Below are positions 51,612 through 62,007 of a stretch of DNA of 64,000 nt, one piece after another. Every line of letters begins with the position of its first letter. The stretch's first letter is position 1. The position numbers and the translations under genes were made by a program. The notes below the pieces were generated by a model. That model searched no databases and was not told where the DNA came from. It saw only the letters and a program-made list of their open reading frames with translations. The stretch lies in contig BPQB01000051.1 in NCBI GenBank assembly GCA_019973155.2, positions 62,001 to 126,000 on the forward strand, read 5' to 3'. Source of the stretch: Phanerochaete sordida (lineage: Eukaryota > Basidiomycota > Agaricomycetes > Polyporales > Phanerochaetaceae).

Positions 51612-52996
51612 CTATCCTGACTCCTCACCGGAGCCCAAAGTCTCCATGGGAACATCTTCCGTGAGTTGATTTGAAATATGTGCGATTCCCCTGTTGAGCC
51701 AGTCTCTCATCCGCTCCCTGTGGCCAGGGAAATCGGCCGACTCAACGCCTGGAGTGCTGTCCCATGCGGCCGCGAAAGGCAGCAAAAAGCGAGCCCGGCG
51801 TGGAGCTGGAGGGGGACTGATGGGAAGGAATGCCCTCGGAGCTAGTGCACGCGCAAAGACAATCGCCCATACCACAGCTCGCCAGCGGCGCCTCCTGCGG
51901 AGGAAGCGGGTCGTGCGGCGAAGCCGGACAACGTCACGAACCATGCGGATAGCCATACTCCAAAGGACTCTCGCGGAGAATGTGTGCTTAAGCATTTCGC
52001 ACTTGTAAGGCGGCTTGTCTGCGCACTTGTGGCCTATCCATCGGCAGGATGGGATCTCGCATTTCCCGTCGGTGTTGGTACCGGCGTGGGACGTCTCCAG
52101 CTGTCTGTGCAATGTGTTTCGAATTTTGGCTTGGTCACCGGAGAGCGCCCTCCGCTCGTACGCCTTCTCGAGCGAATGAAGAAGCCTTCGATACTCCGCG
52201 CCATAAAGAATGGTCAGAGCATCCCGTTCTTTGGTTAGCCCGAGGAGCCAGTCCAAGTTCTCCGGCGCTGTCGCGGCAGAAAACTGGAGTCCGGGTAGGG
52301 TAGCTTGAGCGGACGCGACTATTCATTCAGAGTCAGAACAAATTGACAGTATGTACAAAAACGATAGAGACGTACATGTCTCATGTCCGTTCTCGTTCTC
52401 CGTATCAAGGTTCGGGCTATTCACGAAGCGAATGGATGGCACGGTTGGCAAGGACTCGGCCGCCTTGGTCATCTTGTTCAGTACTTTCGTGCCGACCTCC
52501 AAAGGCGCCTCTATGATACGACGGGTCTTGACCCAGGCTGTCGCGGTGAATATGAACATCTGGAGAAGGTCCTCATCGCCCTCCTCGAGATCAGATTCGG
52601 TGAAAAATCTCATCAAAACCGATTCGTAGTCTGGGACTCGGGTGAAGCCCTCTTTGATGACTGAAGAAGAGAAAGATGTCAAGCGGCATCTCGACAGCTT
52701 TGAACATGGTACTCACCTAAGTACTTGCCCCCTATTGGCATCGTGACCCTGTATCGTTCCATGCAGCGCGTGTACACGTCGAACAGTAATCCGGGATGGG
52801 CAGCACTAGATGACCGCCCTCTGCCACGAAGGTGGAACTGGAGCAGAAATATTCGCCACTCGGAGTCCGCTGCATCTGGCGGAGCGCCGCTGTCGTTGCT
52901 CGACCGTGCCGGGAAGCACAAGTCAAGCAGGCACTTCAAGCTATGCCCGTACTGGCTGTTCTCAATCTGGCTGCATTGGTCGATGTAGGTGACAAC

Positions 52997-53012
52997 CATC
53001 AGCAAAAAAAGG
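52997..53012 (+). repeat. Left terminal inverted repeat
   Basis: Sixteen bases pairing perfectly with 54581-54596 in inverted orientation. Confidence 0.85.
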
Positions 53013-54580
53013 CGCCCCATGTATGCTCAGGTATGCTCAGGTAAGGTCTATCTGAGCATACATGTGATACCTCTAAGGGTACCAATTCTCTGCTCTTGGA
53101 CTCTCTTCTTATTAAATGTAAGATATATCTGACAGGTATATCTTGCATGACCATCCCCGTCAGATAGAGAATACCTGTGCATGTCTGCTCATGGCAGACC
53201 CTCCCAGGGCGGATTATATTCGCGATTTTCGTCCGAATTGTTCGCACCCGATATCTCGCAATAATACTGCAAAAATCATATTTTTATTCATGTTCTACGA
53301 CTATGTACAGCGGCTGAACGCGACAGCTTGGTGTGTGCACGGGGGAGGCGACGATGGGGAATGAAGCAGCCAACAGTGCTTCAGAGGCGGCGCAATGTGA
53401 GAGTAAAGAGTGACAGACGCAAGGAAAGAGCGGCGACGTAGACAGCGAGACGAAAGAGCTTGCCACTGAGCTAGAGCCGAGTGCATAAATTGAGGCGGAG
53501 CGAACGCGCTGAAGGCGAGAGCATCTGAGTGTGTTCGGCTGATGCAAATGTCTGATAGACGACGAGGGCGAGGAAAGCGCGTACGATAGCGTGTAACTGC
53601 ATGCAAAGCCGGTCAGCGTGGCATAACGAAGAAAGAGACGCGCGAGATCCGCCAGATGTAGTCGCGAGCGTACGCACCGCGAGTGGCATGCCACCAGCTG
53701 ATCTGCGCGAGACGTCAGGTACTACATTGACCAGGCTCTTGTCGAAGGACAACTTACTCGTCCTGCTTGTCATCGTCGCTGCGCCGCTCGTGAGCGGATT
53801 CAGAGCATTCGATCAGCTACAAAGGGGTTGTCAGGCTCAGATCGGAGTCGTAGGCAGAATATGCCTTAAGTACCGTCGTGGACATGGCCGGTGGCATTCG
53901 GCGCCGTCTTCCATCGCGCGTATGCCATTCCCTGTCGCGTGCGGTATGGCTCTGTTAACAGAAGGAGAGTTCAACAGCTGGTCTGAGAGGGTACGGTCGT
54001 CACACTCATCGCTGCACTCAACAACGAGGCGTCGGCGTCGGCGCGCCGTCGTAGCTGTCCGAGCGCGTCGCATAGTGTTTGCGGATACTCTGCTGTTCAT
54101 AGGTAGTCACGATTCCATAAATCAATAAAGGAATGGGCGTACCATAGCGCGGTGGGCGTGCGGTCCAGAGTCTAAGGCGTCGCGGTGGGGGGAGGGAGGA
54201 GGGAAGGAGAATGGGGACGACGGTCCGCTGTCGACTCCTTTATTGCATGACGACATGCCCAGAAGCGTGACTTTAGGGCGGGCTCGTGTTACCTTGTGCC
54301 CGTCTTGAAGGACACAGTGCTACGGCGTGCAGCCAGAGCGGGGCGTGTCTTCGGTGACGGGAACGAGAAGTCGCCCCAGTGACCGTCACGCCTTGAGCGG
54401 ATCGAGGGTGACGTAGACGCGCGGGGGACGCCATAGCCGAACATGCACGGGCATGCCTGTCAGACCTGGCCATCCATGAGCTGAGAAGACAATACCTGAG
54501 AGGTATACTCTTGGTTGACCATACCGGACCTCCCCTGTCAGGTACTCGCTTGTATGTCTCCCCAGCGCATATATGGGTTT

Positions 54581-54596
54581 CCTTTTTTTGCTGATG
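54581..54596 (-). repeat. Right terminal inverted repeat
   Basis: Inverted partner of 52997-53012; directly followed by the AC duplication and interrupted DUF6535 coding sequence. Confidence 0.85.
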
Positions 54597-55870
54597 ACAT
54601 GGGAGTTCTGCGAGGATTTGGTGACCCAGGACAAGGCGCGCAGCAGATGGCAGCTATCCTTAATGTTGACGACTAGGTCCTTGACGGCCTCTTCGTTGGT
54701 AGTAGGAAGATATGCCAGGTCTTTTGAGAGGGTCTCCTGAGCAGCTTTTTGTACCTCGTCTGACGCAGGTATCCAGGAACCCAGCTGGACTTGAGAATCT
54801 CTACAGCTAGCCAAATCTACATCTCGCCATCCGCGCGGAAGCTGAACCCAGCGGGGTCGCTGCTGGGTATCCAATGGTGTGGTTATCAGGGCAAAAATTG
54901 TGGACAGTACGAAGCGGGCGATCCGTACGATGTACGGGTCACGACGACGACGACGCGCTATCATTCAATCAGGAAGCGATCAGGGAAAGTAGCTATTTCA
55001 CTCACCGTTGATCCATTGTGCTCGCAGCTTGTGTGCATACAGCTTGTACCACCCGACCCAGTATAGCGTGGTGTGAGAGACAATCTTGCAAGCCAGTACA
55101 CATGCCCAAGCCGTCGGCGACTTGTAAGGGCAGCGACGAAAGAGTACGGGGAGTACGGTGAAGATTGACCCCACAAGGAGAAAGATGGATGCGGCAGTTG
55201 TCACGCAGATTGCGACGACATCGTCGAGGGTCCAAAGGAGGATGATGACGCCGATAAGGAACATGATCATAGCAATCTCGAGTAGAGCAGGTACGGTGGA
55301 GATGATTGCAGCGACCTTCCAGGTTTCCCAAGACTCAAAGCGGTACTGGCGTACGAGTACGTTTTCGCGCGGCAGCGCCAGCAGTGAATTCCATTGCATG
55401 TACTCGCGAGCCCACTGCTTCACCAGAATGCCGAGAAGTGCTGCGGCGAGGCTTAGAACGATGCTGACAAAGAACAGGGAGTTGATCCAACGCGCAGATG
55501 TCGATGGCTCAAACGGGGGGAATTCAACAACAGATGCGAATTGCGAAGGTACCGCAAAGGAGGCTTGTGCCAGCATAGCGGACAATCCTTGCACAATCAT
55601 TCTGTTGTTTGCGACGAGGAGACGGTTGGTGGCATCGAGACTAGGTGGCTGCAGCAGGGGGTATGTCTGAACGGCGAATGCGGTGAGAATAGCAGAAAAA
55701 AGACCAGCCTTAGAAACTGTGAGCCGGATCGTCTAATAGAGATCTTGCAAATGTCACGCACAAACACCAGGAGCGTATCAATATCTTCTGAATATCCTTG
55801 CATCTTCTCATGATCGTTCTCCGCGACGTGCTCCTCTATTCCATCCCACCCCGAGAGACCTGTAGTGTCC

Positions 55871-57519
55871 TAGGGTTACGTAGTGAATCGTAGCGTTACA
55901 GACCCAAGGAAATCTACGACATACAGTAGGGCCTTTATCACCCCGGTATCTCATCCCGGACTTATATCCTCCCGGACGCGCCATGCGTGCCGATGTTGCC
56001 AAATGAGCTGAATTTTACGATGTGCTATAGTTGAGCGAGCTATGATCAAGGGCAGAGAAGGGGTCGGGTCCAGCGGAGAGAACGTATAAAGGCCGGTAAG
56101 CAATTGTACTTTGTGCGCTTCAAAAGAGTTCAGGGCATTCCATGCATCGCCCACGTAGCCGGAGTGGGTCCGAGACGGCTCCCGCATGTATCAATATGGT
56201 AGCATTAAGATAAGGGTGCAGAATATAAGAAGCACCGTCAAGCGATTTCTCGATGAATGGTATATACCGAAATGGGGATATGAGGCTTACATCAAATGTT
56301 ATTCTTGTTGCCTTGGGGTCTTCGAGAAGACTGTGAGTGCCGTTGTTCCAAATGCAGTTTACGGGGGACATATCTACCTCGACGAGACCCCTTGAAACCT
56401 GGGAGCGAAAGCTTGAAGAAAGCTGTCGAAAGGAGATCCCCTTTCTATCTGCCGCTGATTTGTCGGCACTGGAAAGACTCAGAGCTCCTTCGAGATCTGG
56501 TCTTATGCAAATGAAGATATTCACTGAGGCAAGGTACACCCACCAGAAGATGTTCGTCTTGAGACCGAAGGGTTTATGGTGGCGCGTGAAGTCAAAACAA
56601 TCTTCGCCTCAGACAATCTGTGCCAGCATATTATGAGAGTTATCCTTGCCCGCAATTTTGAAAGTCACTAGTACGTCCGTACGGCGTAGCTGAGGTGAGG
56701 CTGAATGACAAGGCTGCAAGAATGCATCGGCGCACCGGCATCGTGGCTTCGCATACCACTTCGTATAGCATGCACAGGAGTCGCATGATCGACTGTTGAA
56801 TGGATATGGCCAAGGCTTTCTGAATGGGTCCGCACGAATGGAAGTTCTCACTTCAATGAGAAGGGTGCACCGTCACAGGGAAGCAGCGGCACGCGTACCA
56901 GCACGAGGCCCAGCCGCATCGTTACACCTTACGCCTCATTTCGCTGCCCCGCTCGTTGATATAGGTGCTTTGAAGGAGACACGAGTAGAGGACGTGCGAG
57001 CGTGCCCCGAGTGCCTAGTAGTGTTCTTAAAAACCGATACTAGAGATAAATGATTGGCAAATATGGACGCGGGGCCGCGATTCTGAGTCCTACCGGGTCG
57101 AAAACGGAACAGGCCTCGTGTAGATATGGTGTGCCGTGCCCTGGGAAGCATGAGCCGTCGAGATCTCCTTTGAAACAGAAAACTGGAGAAGGACGTACAG
57201 TAAGTAATGTGGCCTATCCCTGTCCGATTACCCAGGCTTACTGCTTAAGAACCTAATGAGAATAATTGTATTACGAGTTTCGTATCTCTGCTAATGATCT
57301 GATTTATTTCCTCAAGCGTAAGAAAACCGAAGGGACTGCAGAAGCACAGATGATACAGCTTATTTGTGAGTGTTCTTTACCAGCGAGACGAGTGTAGATA
57401 TGTGCACAGACTACCTACCAGGTTTACTCTTGTAAATTTCCCACCCCAACTGCACATCCGCCCTGATAGCCTCCTTGGCGATCTCATATTCAGCCGACGA
57501 TACTCACTCGCATCGCATT
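55871..57519. other. No gene recognised, possible upstream exon of DUF6535 copy 3
   Basis: A minus-strand start at 56002 (MATSARMARPGGYKSGMRYR) could be a first exon of the DUF6535 gene, but the splice is not certain. A minus frame 56120-56539 has no family resemblance. The remainder up to the F-box pseudogene is AT-richer and without supported features. Confidence 0.4.
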
Positions 57520-58187
57520 TCACAGCAGCATATGGGCAGACGCGCGCAACGAACTAGGCGGCGTCTGGCGCAAAGTCGAGGTGATCCAGACGACGTAGAG
57601 CGAAACGAACTCCGTGTGTGGCGTCTCCGGTGTCACGTCTTCGGGTATCGCGTTCGAGGTGACATGCACCGGCAGGCCGAGCTCGCGAAGGCGCTTGCAG
57701 CCGCGCGCGAGCGGGCTTGCCGCGTACTGGCCGCGCGGCAGATTATCGTACGGGAGCAGCGGGCGCATGTTCGGCCACGCGCCGGCGAAGCCTGCGACGT
57801 CCTCGCCGGGCGTGAGCTCGAGAGGACGATGGCGCATGTCAAGCATCTGGAGGTCGAGCGCAAAGAGCGGTGCGAGTGCGGAGCCACCGAGGATGTGTCG
57901 GGGGCTTGGCAAGGGTTCAGGCGCGAAGCGGCCCCAGGGGATGGATTTGCCCTGCGTGAAGCGCGATAGATTCCTGACCGGGCGATCGCGAAGCAGCGTC
58001 GCAGAAGGAGGTTGATTAAGCACACCGCGTCCATATGATGCCGCCACAGCATGTCCATGGCTGGGTCAAAGAACAGGCAACACGTCAATGCCATACGCAA
58101 CAGCGTCCGTGCGTAGACCTGGCGGCGCTCGACGAGCCAGCCTGCGATCGACTGAAGGACTTCTTCGATGCAGAGACACCGATGCAT
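57520..58187 (-). pseudogene. F-box-like protein 4, internal deletion
   Basis: The N-terminus is intact at 58187 (MHRCLCIEEVLQSIAGWLVE...) with 'LLRMALTCCLFFDPAMDMLWR'. Very soon afterwards the frame that resembles the family is the C-terminal part only, in another register: 'HILGGSALAPLFALDLQMLD' matches 'HILGALMLAPLLTLRKLETL' of F-box 1, followed by 'GEDVAGFAGAWPNM' matching 'GDAATMARSWPRL'. Roughly 250 codons of the leucine-rich middle are missing. This looks like a deletion pseudogene. Confidence 0.65.
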
Positions 58188-58650
58188 TTCTGTGATGGCT
58201 GTTGTAGACGTTAGGGTGTTCTTCTAATCGTATGGTATAGAGAGATCACGTTGGACTGACGCGGAGATGATTTTCGGAGAATAGAGGGCAGTGGATGCTG
58301 TTCCTGCGCGTCGTCGAGGTTCAACCCATGCGGGAGCCAATTCGCAGGAGAGAGCGGTCACGAGGGCCGTGCGGACCCCTGCCACCGGCCGCGACGGGCT
58401 CTTTTCGTCACGGTGGCCTGCGAAAGCTGGCCGAGACTCGACATAGACCGTATTCAAGCGAGTCTCGAGTGAAGACCTCAAATAAGTCTGCCCCATACTG
58501 AAGAGAGACTCATCCATCGCGGCGTCAGACTTTCCCACCATTTCAGGCGTTCGAGTGAAAGGGAGGGAATGAAGGAGCATACGTGCCACACGCCGTTATA
58601 TATACAAGCAACGAAGCCTACGGGGTACAGTGCAGCGTCAACGACAATTT
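58188..58650. other. Intergenic, no gene
   Basis: Nothing supported between two F-box copies. Confidence 0.45.
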
Positions 58651-60231
58651 TCATATTTCCAAGCCGCCTTCGTCCACGACATCCGATGCCAGCGCCTTCC
58701 TCTTCTCCAGCATCCTGTCATTTAGATCGCGCCGCTCGGCATCGAAGCCCATTAAAGTCACCGTCATGTTTGGAAAGACCTGCGCAAGAAGGTCTACGGT
58801 TTCTTCTGTAACATTTGGCCCGATATCGATGAGGCAGAGAATTTGCAGCCTGGGGTGCTTGGGTAGTAACTCCGGGACATGCAGAGGGGTCCGCGAGATG
58901 CTGATTGGGAGACCAAGCGCTGTGAGCTTCGGGCAGGAGCGTGCGAACGGCAGCATGGCGTCGACCTGGAGGAGATCCTCCCGAGCAATAAAATGCAGGG
59001 TAGACACATAAAAGGTCACCCACAGCTCTTCAATCTGCGGCCAGGCGCGGGCCATCTGCTCGATGATCTCGTCCGACGTGAGACGGATGGGAAAGTTGCC
59101 CAGCTTCAGCTCTTTGAGTGCCCGTAGCGAGTACAGTGGTTCGAGAACGTTCTCGCTGAGGAGGCCATCGATGAGGGGCGTGCGGCCGAGGGACGGCAGC
59201 CAGCGCCAGGTCACACCTGGGAATGCAAGAACGCGCAGCTGGGAGAAGCGCGAGAACTCGCAGATCATGGCGTGCATTTGGTTTGCATGGAAATGTACAA
59301 CCGTGCCATAACCTTCGCGGATATTGCTTGCTCTGAATTCCTGCAGGGATGGTGCGCCCAGCTTCTCCAGGAAAGGCAGCAGGGAAGGAAAGCCACCCGG
59401 TGCTACCCAGAGCTGGAGTGCCTCTAAAGCGGGGAAGGGAAGGGTAGCTGCATCAGGAACGACCAGGTCGCTGAGGGAGAGGATGCGCATTGTGGAGAGG
59501 GTCGATAGGTGATGGACCGCACGAGGAAACGCCAAAGCAGCATCCAGCTCTGTGAGCTTGTGCGTTGTCAGCAGCGCGGTAGAGAATTTGCTGGAAAGTC
59601 GCTCGAAGCAGCTTGAGTGTCTGTGCGCGTTTCCGTGTATAATGATAGTCTCGAGTAGCATGACGCAGCCAGGGAGTGCATCGACGATCGCCTCGACGGC
59701 ATTCGCGTCCATGTAATGGAGCCTGAGATGGCGGAGAGGCGGTCGGACGAGCAGTGAACACGGGTCGAACGAAATTCGCTCAAACAGCTGCAAGGTGTGG
59801 AGATTGGGGAAAAGCTGGCCACCGTGAAGATGCTTCGCGATGTCGCCCGAGCGAAGGCTCATGAAAGAAAGCACTGCTGCATAGCAGTAGAGGACTCGCA
59901 CGCGTCGCGAGTACTGTTCAAAGCGCCGCCACTCGTCTCTGCTGGGCAGACGCGCGAACGACTAGGCGCGAAGATCAGCTAGGCCGAAGATTGCGGTGGG
60001 ATATCGTACCATCTCTGGCTTATAATTAGTGACAACTCTATTCAGGATCCCCTCTGGAAAGACATGAACGAGGCGATCTCCGTCCTGAACGACGCTCCAG
60101 AGTACGTCCATGGCGGGATCGAGAAAGCTACGGCAGGTCAAAGACATGCGAAGGAGCGTTCTGTGGTCTTCAACACCGACCGCGTCCGCGACTTGTCGAA
60201 GGATTTCATGGATCTGGAGAGCGCGGTGCAT
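58651..60231 (-). CDS. F-box-like / leucine-rich protein 5
   Basis: Exon 1 is 60010-60231 (222 nt, MHRALQIHEILRQVADAV), intron 59962-60009 (gtacga..ctag, branch gctgat), exon 2 58651-59961 (1311 nt); 510 residues. Exon lengths equal those of F-box 2 exactly. The F-box-like motif is 'LLRMSLTCRSFLDPAMDVLWS'. Exon 2 begins 'SFARLPSRDEWRRFEQYSRRVRVLYCY' and has leucine-rich repeats ('LRHLRLHYMDANAVEAIV', 'LSTMRILSLSDLVV', 'LRALKELKLGNFPIRLTSDE', 'LQILCLIDIGPNVTEE'). Likely substrate adaptor of an SCF ubiquitin ligase by family; the substrate is unknown. Confidence 0.8.
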
Positions 60232-60961
60232 CTTCGCTCAGGTTGCCGTTCGCTAAACACAAATGAGCCTCTGCTGCACGTCAAGGCCTCCAGTGTACGC
60301 ACGTATATTGCTGTCTAATCGCTCGTTGCTTCGTGCTGCCTCTGGGCCAAGTACAAGCCGTCTCTGCGAAGAGACCGCGGGGAATCCGGGGATTCTGGGC
60401 CCTGGCAGTGGTTGGCAAAGCACAGCCGCGCAGGCAACAGTCGGGGGACCGCGTTGACCCCGGACACTCCGCGACGCCCACCAGCACGTTCGCTGACTGT
60501 CGCCCACCACCAACTCGCATCTTGGGCTCTTCACAATGCAGTTCAGGCCGACGGAATACCAGGCACAACGAAGCATCGGCGTCATGTTAGGGGGACGGTG
60601 CGTGCGGAGACGGCGACACCGCGCGTCGCTGGTCCAGCGCCAGCCTGTGAGTTTGCGTTTGGCGGCTTCGACGTACGACGTCGGTGATTGTAGACAAGCT
60701 GACCGATATCATCCTCAGGTTCGCGGCGCTCAGCTTTTAAGAAGTCGCAGTGTCGCGCAGGGCGTGCTGATGTTGATGACATGAGATGCCTGTAATCCGA
60801 CGGATGGTTCGTGCGATGTTCCGCTGTCGCCTCGTCTCCCCAGAACGTCGCTCATATCGCATCTCCCAGCAGCGCGCTCCTCAATCCAGGATGTATGCCT
60901 GAACAACCATCCGTTCTGTGGTCGCTCGGAATGCTGCAGGTAGCGACGGTTTGCTCCATCG
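60232..60961. other. Duplicated upstream region of an S1 unit
   Basis: From about 60750 the sequence matches 43735-43850 ('gatggttcgtgcgatgttccgctgtcgcctcgtctccccagaacgtcgctcatatcg' versus the block containing 'tggttcgtgcgccgtccgcacgtcacctcgtctgcgcggaaggtcgctcatatcg'). It is a distant copy of the 40-50 kb units. No gene is seen. Confidence 0.5.
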
Positions 60962-61313
60962 GTGCATGCCCTCTTCGCCCCACTGCTCCTCGCGCAGGCC
61001 ACGCCCGCCCCGTTCGTTGTTCCGCCCAGCGCAGGCGAACGCGCCCCTCTCATCCCCCGCGCAAGCCACAACTCGGCACGCGCGCCGATGCTGGCCGCAG
61101 ACCTCAAGGCGTGGAAGGCAGGCGGGCGCGTCTGGTGCGTGTATCTCGCTGCTGCACTCTCCGCCCAGCTGACGACGTGGTGTACGCTAGAAACGAGAAA
61201 CGCGAGGCTCAGGATGACGATGCCTAGAGCTTGAGCGAGGACCAGGACGGCTCGGGGAGCCTCGACCTGGCGCCAGAGATCCCGGGGATCGCTGGAGAAC
61301 TGAGGAACAGGTA
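60962..61313 (+). pseudogene. Secreted-protein family S1, degenerate copy c
   Basis: A frame MHALFAPLLLAQATPAPFVV... corresponds to the signal peptide and start of the intact S1 gene ('LLAQAAPAPL'); 'APMLAADLKAWKAGGRVW' corresponds to 'APMSGEVYKACGKHGCW' and is followed by a gtgcgt donor at the same place. The first acceptor (gctag) would create TGA at the junction. The tail 'gaggaccaggacggctcggggagcctcgacctggcgccagag' is preserved further on ('EDQDGSGSLDLAPE'). Probably a pseudogene. Confidence 0.55.
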
Positions 61314-62007
61314 TGCGCCTCATCACGCCGCATTCCGCTCGAACCAACACTGAGCGATTCTTGGCAGCAGCACGGGTCTGGATGGCACATTCTCTTGACG
61401 TCTGGCGTATCCTAGGGGCGTCCGATACCTGTCGTCCAAAACGTCCAGACGTATAGTCCCAATTCTCACTGAATGACATATGCGCAGCCCGTCGTCGGCA
61501 GCTCGAAGGCATGTTCGTCCGATATAACCCTGCGGGGCCATGCCTGAAGAACGCACGGCACGTCCGCGCCACGACGATGACAAACTCGCGCTCGAGAGGT
61601 TACGCGGCGTAGCTCGTCGCGACCAGTGCGGCCTGCTCGCAGGACCTCGCGAGCGTGTAGGAAGCGACGCAGACCGATCTGGGGTCGCCATCGCAGGTCG
61701 ATGCCGGACCTCGACAGGCTGCTTTTCGTGGCCGTGCAGACACGCTTTGCTCGCTGTCACGGGACGGCGAGCTGGTAAGAGGACCGTTAGGGCTTGGCTT
61801 TCGAGAGCTGGACGAGCTCACGAAGGCGCGTGCACCCGCTGCGACGCGACATCGACGCAGCGAAGGCTTCGAGACGCGCCAGACGCCGTTCCGCCAGCGG
61901 GATCCGCCCCAACAACTCTCAGTCACGCGAAAATGATGCTATTACGGATACTCAGGATCCAAGTATATATGCTATCGAAACAGTGTCTTCTGACTCACCA
62001 CCAGACT
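61314..62007. other. No gene recognised
   Basis: Long plus-strand frames that run into the F-box gene on the other strand are shadows. Nothing else is supported. Confidence 0.45.

Larger units (their letters stand above)
52997..54596. mobile_element. 1600 bp terminal-inverted-repeat element, non-autonomous
   Basis: The ends are perfect 16 bp inverted repeats, CATCAGCAAAAAAAGG (52997-53012) and its complement (54581-54596); similarity continues imperfectly for about 20 bp more (CCCATGTATGC versus CCCATATATGC). AC flanks both sides (52995-52996, 54597-54598), a probable 2 bp duplication. Subterminal motifs include a hairpin pair CATGTATGCTCAG/CTGAGCATACATG (53018-53064), a doubled GTATGCTCAG, and CTGACAGG-type octamers at 53129, 54456 and 54534. 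No transposase is recognisable; the longest frame (53601-54128 plus, 175 codons) resembles nothing I know. The family is uncertain: 2 bp duplications and subterminal repeats recall CACTA-like elements, but the ends are not CACT. Confidence 0.8.
51612..55870 (-). pseudogene. DUF6535 domain gene, copy 3, broken by a TIR element
   Basis: On the minus strand: 'GLSGWDGIEEHVAENDHEKM...GYSEDIDTLLVF' (near 55850-55740), then 'AGLFSAILTAFAVQTYPLLQ' and the membrane exon down to about 54998 ('WINSLFFVSIVLSLAAALLGILVKQW', 'STVPALLEIAMIMFLIGVIILLW', 'AASIFLLVGSIFTVLPVLF'), then an exon with 'LPRGWRDVDLASC' and 'LRALSWVTKSSQNSHV'. There the 1600 bp element (52997-54596) interrupts. The frame resumes 'VTYIDQCSQIENSQYGHSL', then 'DYESVLMRFFTESDLEEGDE' and a last exon with 'LLHSLEKAYERR' and the Cys/His cluster 'CEIPSCRWIGH...YKC', ending at 51612. 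Dropping the element and one copy of its 2 bp duplication gives a continuous junction like copy 2 ('SQNVYVVTYIEQC'). All other parts are open, so the gene was whole until recently. Confidence 0.75.

Noticed and set aside
53301..54128. Transposase inside the TIR element
   Set aside because: Frames on both strands were read; none shows an acidic catalytic triad or other transposase motif, so I call the element non-autonomous.
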